Origin: an uncultured Clostridia bacterium
GTDB taxonomy: Bacteria; Bacillota; Clostridia; Oscillospirales; CAG-272
Reading direction: 5' to 3'
NCBI GenBank assembly: GCA_947304475.1
Contig: CAMZBE010000086.1
Span: 1-6,263 of the forward strand
DNA: 6,263 nucleotides
In this document: positions 1 to 5,579 of the stretch, piece after piece
Layout: each line of letters starts with the position of its first letter
Position numbering within the stretch: position 1 is the stretch's first letter
Notes under the pieces: model-generated
Databases searched by the model: none
Seen by the model: the letters and a program-made list of their open reading frames with translations, nothing else
What the model was told of the DNA's origin: nothing
Made by a program: the position numbers and the translations under genes

Positions 1-1029
1 ATCGAACCCGAAACGAAAAAGTACGGCGCGATCCCGCCCAAGGACTTTCATAAGTGGGCGCGGATCTGCGAACATATCGTCCGGCACGAGAACGAGGGAT
101 GGGCGGACGGTTTTCATCGCGGGATCGAGTACTGGGAGATCTGGAACGAGCCCGATCTGCTCGGACACCAGTGCTGGACGGGGACGATCGGCGAGTATAT
201 CGAACTGTTCGATATCGCGATCCGTCACCTGAAGAAATGCTTCCCGAATATCAAGGTCGGCGGACCTGCGCTGACGCATATCAAGCGCGTCGAGTTCTGG
301 GATGAGTTCATTCCGTATCTGAAAGAAAAGAAGCCGCCCATGGACTTCTTCTCCTTCCACAAATACGGCAGCGTCCCCGAAAAGTTCGCCGAGGAGATCG
401 GGATGGCGAAGGACTATATGGTCGGGGCGGGGTATCCCGACTGCGAACTGATCCTCGACGAGTGGAACTATCTGCTCGGCTGGCAGCCCAAAGAGAAAGT
501 CCACCATTCTTACCAGGCGCTGCACACCCTGAAAGGCGCGTCTTTTTGCGCCGCCGTCATGACCGTCTGTCAGAACACGGCGCTCGACCATCTGATGTAC
601 TACGACGCGCGGCACAGCAGTTACTTCAACGGGCTGTTCGAGCGCTACACCTGGACCAATCTCAAACCCTATTACGCGTTCTACGCCTTCGCCGACCTTG
701 CCGATCTCGGGACGCAGGTGAAAACCGACGCCGAGGGAGAGGGGCTCTACGCCCTCGCCGCGAAGAGCAGGGACGGCAAGCACGGCGCGCTGCTGCTTAC
801 CAACTTCAAAAACGAGTTATCGCTCGACGGGAAGGAGTACCCGTCCGAGGACGTGAAGATCGAGTGGAACGGTCTTTGCGACAAACCCGTGCGCGTCAGG
901 GTGCGGATACTGGACAACGACCGCGACCTGTGCGAGGTCTCTGGCGAGACCTTCGGAAGCGGGGCGGGCACGCACACGCTGACGCTGCCGCTTTTCGGAA
1001 CGGCGCTGATTAACTACGACGCCGAGTGA
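1..1029 (+). CDS. GH39-type glycoside hydrolase (beta-xylosidase-like), N-terminus cut by window edge
   Basis: The reading frame is open from base 1 to the TGA at 1027-1029 and gives 342 residues. By alignment with the downstream paralog it lacks about 103 N-terminal residues, which lie outside the window. Visible motifs are WEIWNEPD with the likely acid/base Glu at fragment residue 50, KVGGPA near residue 85, DFFSFHKY near 115, and DEWNYL with the likely nucleophile Glu at 154. These are typical of retaining GH39 enzymes of the beta-xylosidase/alpha-L-iduronidase type. After about residue 240 comes a beta-rich C-terminal part (ALLLTNF...HTLTLPL) that fits the usual accessory beta-sandwich. 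The family cleaves beta-xylosides or related glycosides; the substrate here is not readable from sequence. The gene ends 28 nt before its full-length paralog and is probably co-transcribed with it. The family call is firm; the precise activity is inference. Confidence 0.88.
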   Translation: MEPETKKYGAIPPKDFHKWARICEHIVRHENEGWADGFHRGIEYWEIWNEPDLLGHQCWTGTIGEYIELFDIAIRHLKKCFPNIKVGGPALTHIKRVEFWDEFIPYLKEKKPPMDFFSFHKYGSVPEKFAEEIGMAKDYMVGAGYPDCELILDEWNYLLGWQPKEKVHHSYQALHTLKGASFCAAVMTVCQNTALDHLMYYDARHSSYFNGLFERYTWTNLKPYYAFYAFADLADLGTQVKTDAEGEGLYALAAKSRDGKHGALLLTNFKNELSLDGKEYPSEDVKIEWNGLCDKPVRVRVRILDNDRDLCEVSGETFGSGAGTHTLTLPLFGTALINYDAE

Positions 1030-1034
1030 TCGGC
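1021..1034 (+). promoter_or_regulatory. Small hairpin enclosing the stop codon of the first GH39 gene
   Basis: GCCGA (1021-1025) pairs perfectly with TCGGC (1030-1034) around the loop GTGA. The loop is a GNRA-type tetraloop and contains the TGA stop. The ribosome binding site of the next gene starts 10 nt later. It could affect termination or re-initiation between the two genes, but a 5-bp stem may also be chance. Confidence 0.35.
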
Positions 1035-1044
1035 ACGAAACGAT

Positions 1045-1050
1045 AAGGAG
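1045..1050 (+). promoter_or_regulatory. Ribosome binding site of the second GH39 gene
   Basis: AAGGAG lies 7 nt upstream of the ATG at 1058-1060, in the 28-nt gap after the upstream stop codon. It fixes the start of the second gene and indicates independent translation within a shared transcript. Confidence 0.85.
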
Positions 1051-1057
1051 AAAAACA

Positions 1058-2401
1058 ATGGGAAACGTCAACATCAGATTCGCCGAGACGCTCGGCAAGA
1101 TCAAGGATATGAACAGCGTCAACAACGGTCCGCTCGGCGATCACGATCTGAAAAACCACGAGTTCTACGCCGCGGCGCGGATCCCCTACGCGCGTCTGCA
1201 CGATTCGGCGTTCGAGTGGCGGCACACGGTCGACGTGCACGAGATCTTTCCGAACTTCGACGCCGACGAGAACGATCCGGCGTCCTACGACTTTACCCTG
1301 ACCGACGTGTACCTCGACAGTATCGAGAAGGTCGGGACCAAGATCTTCTACCGGCTCGGCACCACGATCGAGCACGAGATCAAACGCTACGGTTCGATCC
1401 CGCCGAAGGACTTTCATAAGTGGGCGCGGATCTGCGAGCATATCATACGGCACGAGAACGAGGGCTGGGCGGACGGATTCCACCGCGGGATCGAGTACTG
1501 GGAGATCTGGAACGAGCCCGACCTGCTCGGACACCAGTGCTGGACCGGCACCATCGGCGAGTATATCGAACTGTTCGATATCGCGATCCGGCACCTGAAG
1601 AAATGCTTCCCGAATATCAAGGTCGGCGGACCTGCGCTGACGCATATCAAGCGCGTCGAGTGGTGGAAAGAGTTTATCCCGTACCTGAAAGAGAAGAAGC
1701 CGCCGATGGACTTTTTCTCGTTCCACCGCTACGCCAGCACGACAGAGCAGTTCACGCGGGACATTGAGATCGCGAAGGAACATATGGTCGAGGCGGACTA
1801 CGGCGACGCCGAACTGATCCTGAACGAGTGGAACTACCTGCTCGGTTGGGAGCCGCGCGAGACACTGCTCCATTCGTATCGGACGATCCACGCGCTGAAG
1901 GGCGCGGCGTTCAATATCGCGGTCATGATCGTCTGCCAGAACTCGCCGCTCGACCACCTGATGTACTACGACGCGCGGCACACCTGCACCGAGTTCAACG
2001 GTCTGTTCGACCGGATCTCCTACGAGCCCCTGAAACCGTATTACGCGTTCTACGCCTTCTCCGACCTCGCCGAACTCGGCACCGAGGTCAAAACGGAAGC
2101 GGAAGGCGAGGGGATCTACGCCCTGGCGGCGAAGAGCGCGGACGGCAAGCACGGCGCGCTGCTCCTGACCAATTACCGCAACGAGATCACCTCGATCGAC
2201 GGGAAGGGATTTGCGCCCGAGACGGTCAAGATCACTTGGGACGGGCTTTCCGACAAGCCCGTGCGCGTGACGGTGCGGACGCTCGACAACGAACACGACC
2301 TTACCGAAACGTCGACCGAGACCTTCGGAAGCGGTACGGGGGAACATACCCTGACGCTGCCGCTGTACGCAAGCGTCGTCGTAAACTTCGACGAGTTGTG
2401 A
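1058..2401 (+). CDS. GH39-type glycoside hydrolase (beta-xylosidase-like), full length
   Basis: A complete 447-residue protein that starts at an ATG with a good ribosome binding site. There is no signal peptide or membrane segment; the N-terminus (MGNVNIRFAETL) enters the catalytic fold directly, so a cytoplasmic enzyme is likely. Motifs in order are VNNGPL near residue 21, YARLHD near 44, WEIWNEPD with the likely acid/base E153, KVGGPA near 188, DFFSFHRY near 218, and NEWNYL with the likely nucleophile E257. This order and composition match GH39, whose members include beta-xylosidases and alpha-L-iduronidases. Characterised bacterial beta-xylosidases of the family are somewhat longer, around 500 residues. 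A C-terminal beta-rich part (about 345-447) follows the barrel. It is the second of two tandem paralogs and the last gene before a terminator array. An intracellular role on imported xylo- or related oligosaccharides is inference. Confidence 0.92.
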   Translation: MGNVNIRFAETLGKIKDMNSVNNGPLGDHDLKNHEFYAAARIPYARLHDSAFEWRHTVDVHEIFPNFDADENDPASYDFTLTDVYLDSIEKVGTKIFYRLGTTIEHEIKRYGSIPPKDFHKWARICEHIIRHENEGWADGFHRGIEYWEIWNEPDLLGHQCWTGTIGEYIELFDIAIRHLKKCFPNIKVGGPALTHIKRVEWWKEFIPYLKEKKPPMDFFSFHRYASTTEQFTRDIEIAKEHMVEADYGDAELILNEWNYLLGWEPRETLLHSYRTIHALKGAAFNIAVMIVCQNSPLDHLMYYDARHTCTEFNGLFDRISYEPLKPYYAFYAFSDLAELGTEVKTEAEGEGIYALAAKSADGKHGALLLTNYRNEITSIDGKGFAPETVKITWDGLSDKPVRVTVRTLDNEHDLTETSTETFGSGTGEHTLTLPLYASVVVNFDEL

Positions 2402-2516
2402 GTTTCGCTGCGGCGAAACGTTATGACGCTCCTTTGGAGCGGTTATGAGATTGCCGGGGGCGCGCCCCCGGCAATCGGTTATGAGCGGACCGCGCCGTTC
2501 GGCGCGGTCCGCGTTT
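2395..2516 (+). repeat. Array of four different hairpins joined by a GTTATGAG-like octamer
   Basis: Immediately after the GH39 stop codon come four perfect stems of unrelated sequence: 7 bp (2402-2419, loop TGCG), 6 bp (2427-2441, loop TTT), a 28-bp perfect palindrome (2449-2476), and 12 bp (2485-2512, loop GTTC). Each is preceded by one near-identical octamer: GTTGTGAG at 2395, GTTATGAC at 2420, GTTATGAG at 2442 and GTTATGAG at 2478. The last two extend to the shared 10-mer CGGTTATGAG. The first octamer overlaps the stop codon. So the linkers are conserved while the stems are not, the reverse of an ordinary hairpin repeat. The last hairpin doubles as a terminator. I do not recognise the element. 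Confidence 0.7.
2485..2516 (+). terminator. Intrinsic terminator of the GH39 gene pair
   Basis: A perfect 12-bp GC-rich stem (GCGGACCGCGCC at 2485-2496 with its complement at 2501-2512) closes a GTTC loop and is followed by GTTTT and then GGTTT. It lies 84 nt past the GH39 stop and is the only hairpin of the array with a T run after it, so it is the likely end of the GH39 transcript. Confidence 0.75.
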
Positions 2517-2538
2517 TGGTTTACCGAAAGGGAAAGCA

Positions 2539-2645
2539 CGGGACGTCGAGGACGCCGTCCCCTACCACGGGAGAGGCTGGCGCAACAGACAGAGATTGTT
2601 TTTTCTTTCCCGCCAGCGGTAGGGGACGGCGTTTACGACGTCCCG
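2539..2645. repeat. REPIN-like inverted pair of palindromic repeat units
   Basis: Two 28-nt units face each other: 2539-2566 and 2618-2645. The first is the reverse complement of the second except for three adjacent positions (AGG against TAA). Directly inside them, GCTGGCG (2576-2582) pairs with CGCCAGC (2611-2617), leaving a 9-nt bulge at 2567-2575 and a 28-nt T-rich loop. Each unit is also a hairpin on its own, with GGGACG pairing CGTCCC (2540-2545 with 2556-2561; 2623-2628 with 2639-2644). A palindromic unit present twice in inverted orientation around a spacer is the layout of REPIN or small MITE-type elements. No target-site duplication or coding capacity is visible. Multiple genomic copies are expected but cannot be tested here. 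Confidence 0.65.
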
Positions 2646-2686
2646 CAATATGAGAATAGAACCTACATAGTATCGTCTATAGAACC

Positions 2687-2718
2687 GCGCCCCGAAGATC
2701 CGCAGATCTTCGGGGCGC
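2687..2718. terminator. Strong 14-bp hairpin between convergent genes, possible weak bidirectional terminator
   Basis: A perfect 14-bp stem (2687-2700 with 2705-2718) closes a CGCA loop. On the + strand it is followed by TGATTTCATT, and on the - strand by GGTTCTATAG; neither is a clean T run. It lies about 80 nt downstream of the topB stop on the - strand. It may end topB transcripts, protect their 3' ends, or back up the GH39 terminator. Confidence 0.5.
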
Positions 2719-2722
2719 TGAT

Positions 2723-2739
2723 TTCATTCCCGTAATGAA
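2723..2739. repeat. Small 6-bp hairpin
   Basis: TTCATT (2723-2728) pairs with AATGAA (2734-2739) around CCCGT. It sits only 4 nt from the 14-bp hairpin and forms part of the hairpin-rich topB 3' region. On its own it could be chance. Confidence 0.35.
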
Positions 2740-2748
2740 GTTCTTTGC

Positions 2749-2772
2749 TCCGCTTTCTTTCAAGAAAGCGGA
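2749..2772. terminator. Hairpin just downstream of topB, possible 3'-end signal
   Basis: A perfect 10-bp stem (2749-2758 with 2763-2772) closes the loop TTCA, 23 nt past the topB stop codon. On the + strand a T-rich stretch (TATTCTTTCT) follows. On the - strand, the topB direction, the next bases are GCAAAG, so it is not a canonical terminator for topB. It may act on + strand read-through or as a 3' stability hairpin. Confidence 0.4.
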
Positions 2773-2795
2773 CGTATTCTTTCTCCCCGCGGGCG

Positions 2796-4985
2796 TTACT
2801 TCTTCTCCGTCTTCTTCGTCGTTTTCCGCTTCGCTGCGGGTTTCTTTTTATCGTCCTTGCCGGCGGAGAAGGCGAACTCGACGTTGCCGTCGCGCAGGAC
2901 GAGTTCCGACGCGAAGGTGCGTCCCGAGCGTGAGACGAAGCCGTCGATCTTTTTGGTTTTGCCGGTCGTCAGCAGGTCGCGGGCGGCGGCGAGCGGGATG
3001 TCGCGGCGGCAGAGGTTGACGGGGATAGTGAACTTGCACCCGTTCTTAAATCCCATACACCCGTAGCGGAAGCGACCGCGCACGACGTGCTGACCGCAGA
3101 GCGGGCAATCCCCGACGATCTCGCCGAGGGTTCCGGTCTGCCCCGAGTCCCCGGGCAGTTGTCCCGGGATCGCGTCCTTCTGCGCGAAGATCTCCCCGAT
3201 CTCACGGGCGGCGAGCGATACGCTCTCGGAGACGGTCATCTCCCGGCGGTAGACCGCCTTCAGCGCCTTGCCCATCTCGGCGGTCTTGTACTTGTTCATA
3301 TCGATCTTCATGCGGTCAAGCGCCTGCACCAGATACTCGCCGTCGGGCAGGATCGTATAGACGTCCTTTTTCAGGGCGATATACCGGCTGCGCTTGGCGT
3401 TCTCGATGATCCCGGTGCGGGTGGCTTCGGTGCCGAGTTCCAGCCCCAGGAAGATCGCGCGGTACTCCTCCGCATCGTCTTCGGGCACGCCGTCCTCCGC
3501 CGCACGCTCGCGTTCCTCGCGGAAGGGGTTCTTCAGAAACTGGTTGAGCGTCTCGATGGTGTAGTGCTTGGGCGGGGTGGTCTCCTTCTCCTCGGGGGCG
3601 AACCGGACGTTCACCGTGTCGCCGACCGAGAGGTTCGGTAAGATCTTATCGCGGCGCGTGTAGTCGTCGTATTTGGTCCAACCCGGTTCGACCAGCACGG
3701 TCCCTTTCAGCGTGAAGGTCTCGACATCGCCGACCTTGACCGTGATCTCGGATTTTTCGACCTTACATTCTTCCGAACAGAAGTTCGCGACGAAGCGGCG
3801 GAAAACCGTCGCGTAGACCTGGTTTTCGCGCTCCGAGAGTTTGCCTTTTTCGGGGATCTTGTAGGTCGGGGTGATCGCCGAGTGGGACTCGATCTTGCTG
3901 TCGTCGAAGATTGCCTTCGACTGCCTGAACGCGACGGGATAACCGAGTTTCGAGATCCCGGACAGGATCTGGCGCACCTTGTCGCACTCGTTTTTGGACA
4001 GGTATTCCGAGTTGGTACGCGGGTAGGTCAGGTACCCTTCCTCGTAGAGTTTCTGCACGGTCGCCAGACTGTCGTTCATCGACATCTTATACTTTTTCCC
4101 GAGCAGGTTCTGCAACGTCGAGAGCGAAAAGAGTTTCGCGGGGAAGAGCCGGTCGGTTTTGCTGGATTTGTCGGTGACGACCGCGGTTTCGGCGTTGAGA
4201 CGGTCGCAGTAGGCGCGCGCCTCGTCCGCCTGATCGGCTTCGTAGCGGTTCTTCGAGATCAACTCGACGATCTCACCCCCGGTCTTCGCCGCCGAGCGCA
4301 CCGAAAAATACTTCTTCGGAACGAAGTTCCGTATCTCCGCGTCGCGGTCGTAGATGGCGCGCACGATGGGGACGATCACCCGCCCGACGCGCAGGAATTT
4401 GCCGCTCTTCAGGGTGGCGTAGCGCGTCAGGTTGGTGCCGTAGAGCCAGTCGATGTAGGTGCGGGCGTAGCCCTCGTTCGCAAGGTCGTCGTACTTGTCG
4501 TCGTCTTCCAGAGACGCGAGGGCGGAACGGACGGTCTCGGGTGTCTGGTCGGGGAGCCAGAGCCGCTTCATGGGCTTGGGCGAGCGGAGCGCGAAACGGA
4601 CGCAGGTGCGGACGATGATCTCGCCTTCCCGGTCGGCGTCGCCCGCGTTGACGATCGCCTCGACGTCGGGGCGGTTGACGAGCGACGTGATGACGTCGAA
4701 CTGCTGCCGGATCCCGGGATCGACCTTCCGGTTCTCGCCCCGGCGGAGTTCAAACCGGAACTCGGTCGGGATGCAGGGCAGGGTGTCGAGCGTCCAGCGC
4801 GCCTTGCCCGACGCGGGAAGCCCGCCCTGATAGTCCTCGATATCGACCAGAGAGAACAGATGCCCGAACGCCCAGGTCACGAGATACCCCGGACACTCGA
4901 GATACCCGTTCCGCCGGACGGAGTTTCCGACGGCGGAGGCGATGTTCCGGGCAAGACTCGGTTTTTCGGCTACGATCAGGTACAT
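2796..4985 (-). CDS. topB: DNA topoisomerase III (type IA)
   Basis: A 729-residue type IA topoisomerase that cuts and passes single DNA strands to relax negative supercoils and decatenate DNA. The start is the ATG at 4985-4983, because AAGGAGGA lies 5 nt upstream and the protein then begins MYLIVAEKPS as in the family; the frame stays open to 5099 but without a ribosome binding site. Features are a Toprim domain with E7 and GDADREGE (D116, D118, E120), the catalytic Tyr321 in GYLTYPRTNS, HSAITPT at 368-374, GTEATRTGIIE at 518-528, and a C-terminal four-Cys zinc ribbon (C627, C630, C643, C650). A Lys-rich tail follows. Length and motif spacing fit Clostridia-type TopB. It lies downstream of hisS on the same strand but behind a terminator and a long gap, so it probably has its own promoter. 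Confidence 0.96.
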   Translation of the reverse strand: MYLIVAEKPSLARNIASAVGNSVRRNGYLECPGYLVTWAFGHLFSLVDIEDYQGGLPASGKARWTLDTLPCIPTEFRFELRRGENRKVDPGIRQQFDVITSLVNRPDVEAIVNAGDADREGEIIVRTCVRFALRSPKPMKRLWLPDQTPETVRSALASLEDDDKYDDLANEGYARTYIDWLYGTNLTRYATLKSGKFLRVGRVIVPIVRAIYDRDAEIRNFVPKKYFSVRSAAKTGGEIVELISKNRYEADQADEARAYCDRLNAETAVVTDKSSKTDRLFPAKLFSLSTLQNLLGKKYKMSMNDSLATVQKLYEEGYLTYPRTNSEYLSKNECDKVRQILSGISKLGYPVAFRQSKAIFDDSKIESHSAITPTYKIPEKGKLSERENQVYATVFRRFVANFCSEECKVEKSEITVKVGDVETFTLKGTVLVEPGWTKYDDYTRRDKILPNLSVGDTVNVRFAPEEKETTPPKHYTIETLNQFLKNPFREERERAAEDGVPEDDAEEYRAIFLGLELGTEATRTGIIENAKRSRYIALKKDVYTILPDGEYLVQALDRMKIDMNKYKTAEMGKALKAVYRREMTVSESVSLAAREIGEIFAQKDAIPGQLPGDSGQTGTLGEIVGDCPLCGQHVVRGRFRYGCMGFKNGCKFTIPVNLCRRDIPLAAARDLLTTGKTKKIDGFVSRSGRTFASELVLRDGNVEFAFSAGKDDKKKPAAKRKTTKKTEKK

Positions 4986-4990
4986 CCCGA

Positions 4991-4998
4991 TCCTCCTT
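4991..4998 (-). promoter_or_regulatory. Ribosome binding site that decides the topB start
   Basis: On the - strand AAGGAGGA lies 5 nt before the ATG at 4985. It is a near-perfect anti-16S match and argues against the upstream in-frame ATG at 5099, which would add 38 residues not expected in TopB. Confidence 0.88.
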
Positions 4999-5117
4999 AT
5001 ACGATGGTTTTGGGCTTCGGTGTCGCGCCGGAGAGAGAGAAAAACGCGTCCTTTCCGAACCCCGTCAACCGAGTTCGTAAAATTTGCGAAACGCGGCAAA
5101 GTGGAGCACGGAAGCGG

Positions 5118-5144
5118 GGAAAGCGACGTTTGCGACCGCTTTCC
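5118..5144. repeat. 8-bp hairpin in the topB leader
   Basis: GGAAAGCG (5118-5125) pairs perfectly with CGCTTTCC (5137-5144) around an 11-nt loop. It is about 130 nt upstream of the topB start, in the presumed untranslated leader. No T run follows it in the topB direction, so it is not an obvious terminator or attenuator. Its function is unknown. Confidence 0.45.
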
Positions 5145-5207
5145 TTGTCAAGCAGTCAAAACGGAGAATTTGAAGTTTTGAAGAAAAAAGTTTCCCACCG
5201 GCGAAAC

Positions 5208-5225
5208 TGTGGAAAATGTGGATAA
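5208..5225 (-). promoter_or_regulatory. Two abutting DnaA boxes
   Basis: On the - strand TTATCCACA (5225-5217), a perfect consensus DnaA box, is followed with no gap by TTTTCCACA (5216-5208), a match with one change. Paired boxes of this kind are typical of bacterial replication origins and of DnaA-controlled promoters. The flank 5194-5203 is GC-rich, followed by a purine-rich A-tract at 5184-5190. Confidence 0.7.
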
Positions 5226-5243
5226 CTTTCGCGATGAAAGCGT

Positions 5244-5280
5244 CGATTTTCGCCGTCAGGACTGATTTTGAGCAAAATCG
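5244..5280. repeat. Overlapping alternative hairpins
   Basis: AAAATC at 5274-5279 can pair with GATTTT at 5264-5269 (loop GAGC). Alternatively AAAATCG at 5274-5280 can pair with CGATTTT at 5244-5250 to make a larger loop. The two folds exclude each other. The segment lies between the paired DnaA boxes and the third box, upstream of topB. It is AT-rich, and chance pairing is possible. Confidence 0.4.
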
Positions 5281-5313
5281 GGGGTGGTTGCGCACTCTGT
5301 CCACCGGTCGGAA

Positions 5314-5322
5314 TGTGGAAAA
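5314..5322 (-). promoter_or_regulatory. Third DnaA box
   Basis: TTTTCCACA on the - strand, in the same orientation as the abutting pair about 90 bp away. It differs from the consensus at one of nine positions. Three strong matches in 115 bp of non-coding DNA make a chance cluster unlikely. Confidence 0.6.
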
Positions 5323-5496
5323 CTCGGGGAAGCCGGAATTTTGTCAAGGTTGCACAATTCTTCCGCAAACGGCGTTCCGACAGATTTCGTCGGCGGCGTT
5401 CGTCAAAATTTTAACGGTTGATTTCAAAAAGGCGGGCTTCGCAAACCTTGCGATAAGGGGAGAAAAAAGGGACGATTTCGGGGGGGATTTCCGATC

Positions 5497-5561
5497 AAAA
5501 ATCCCAGCCGGGGCGATCCGCGCCGTGCAGGCCGGAACGCGGACGGGAACCGGGGCTGGGA
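5497..5561 (-). terminator. Terminator of hisS with long two-part stem
   Basis: On the - strand TCCCAGCC (5561-5554) pairs with GGCTGGGA (5509-5502), followed directly by TTTTT (5501-5497). Inside the 44-nt loop a second stem forms: 5517-5522 pairs with 5538-5543. It starts about 19 nt past the hisS stop. It should end hisS transcription and separate it from topB. The long internal structured loop is more elaborate than a minimal terminator. Confidence 0.75.
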
Positions 5562-5579
5562 AGAGAAGCCGCAACCGCC

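Larger units (their letters stand above)
2402..2795. other. 394-nt intergenic region between convergent GH39 and topB genes
   Basis: No credible gene is present. From left to right it holds the octamer-linked hairpin array and terminator, the REPIN-like inverted pair, a short AT-rich stretch, and three hairpins next to the topB end. The AT-rich stretch (2646-2686) carries an 8-bp direct repeat ATAGAACC at 2656 and 2679. Open frames that cross the region run straight through the terminator and the palindromes, so they are not believable as proteins. Confidence 0.75.
4986..5579. other. 594-nt intergenic region upstream of topB
   Basis: No credible protein gene is present. The - strand (topB direction) carries the hisS terminator, an AT-rich stretch (about 5402-5435), three DnaA-box matches, overlapping alternative hairpins, a purine-rich A-tract (about 5166-5190), a hairpin at 5118-5144, and then the topB leader. 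TTGACA-like hexamers occur on the - strand at 5347-5342 and 5151-5146, but neither has a convincing -10 box at the right distance. The topB promoter is therefore not assigned. Confidence 0.7.

Noticed and set aside
1..1029. First GH39 gene as a truncated pseudogene
   Set aside because: The missing N-terminus coincides exactly with the window edge, and the remaining frame is intact with both catalytic residues, so there is no evidence of decay.
2395..2516. CRISPR array or integron attC sites
   Set aside because: The repeated linker is only 8-10 nt and the spacing is irregular (25, 22, 36 nt). The GTT core lacks the paired AAC boxes of attC sites, and no cas or integrase gene is visible.
1010..2539. 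Long open frame of 509 codons on the - strand
   Set aside because: It runs antisense across the whole second GH39 gene, has Arg/Val/Asp-rich composition typical of a mirror frame of a GC-rich gene, and also crosses the terminator hairpins.
2423..2735. Two overlapping small + strand frames after the GH39 gene (2423-2653, 2445-2735); the second has GGAG 5 nt before its ATG
   Set aside because: The peptides are translations of the hairpins, the terminator and the REPIN-like arms. The ATG lies in the repeated GTTATGAG linker, so the ribosome-site resemblance is probably incidental.
4986..5099. 38-codon upstream extension of topB
   Set aside because: There is no ribosome binding site at 5099, whereas a strong AAGGAGGA precedes the ATG at 4985, and TopB proteins begin at YLIVAEKPS.
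3882..5225. Long open frame of 447 codons on the + strand
   Set aside because: It is antisense to topB, whose motifs are unambiguous, and its product is a low-complexity Val/Arg/Asp/Leu-rich mirror translation.
5129..5347. TTGACA-like -35 boxes on the - strand (5347-5342 and 5151-5146) as topB promoters
   Set aside because: At 17-18 nt spacing the -10 positions read AGTTTT/GTTTTC and CGTCGC, which are not credible -10 boxes.
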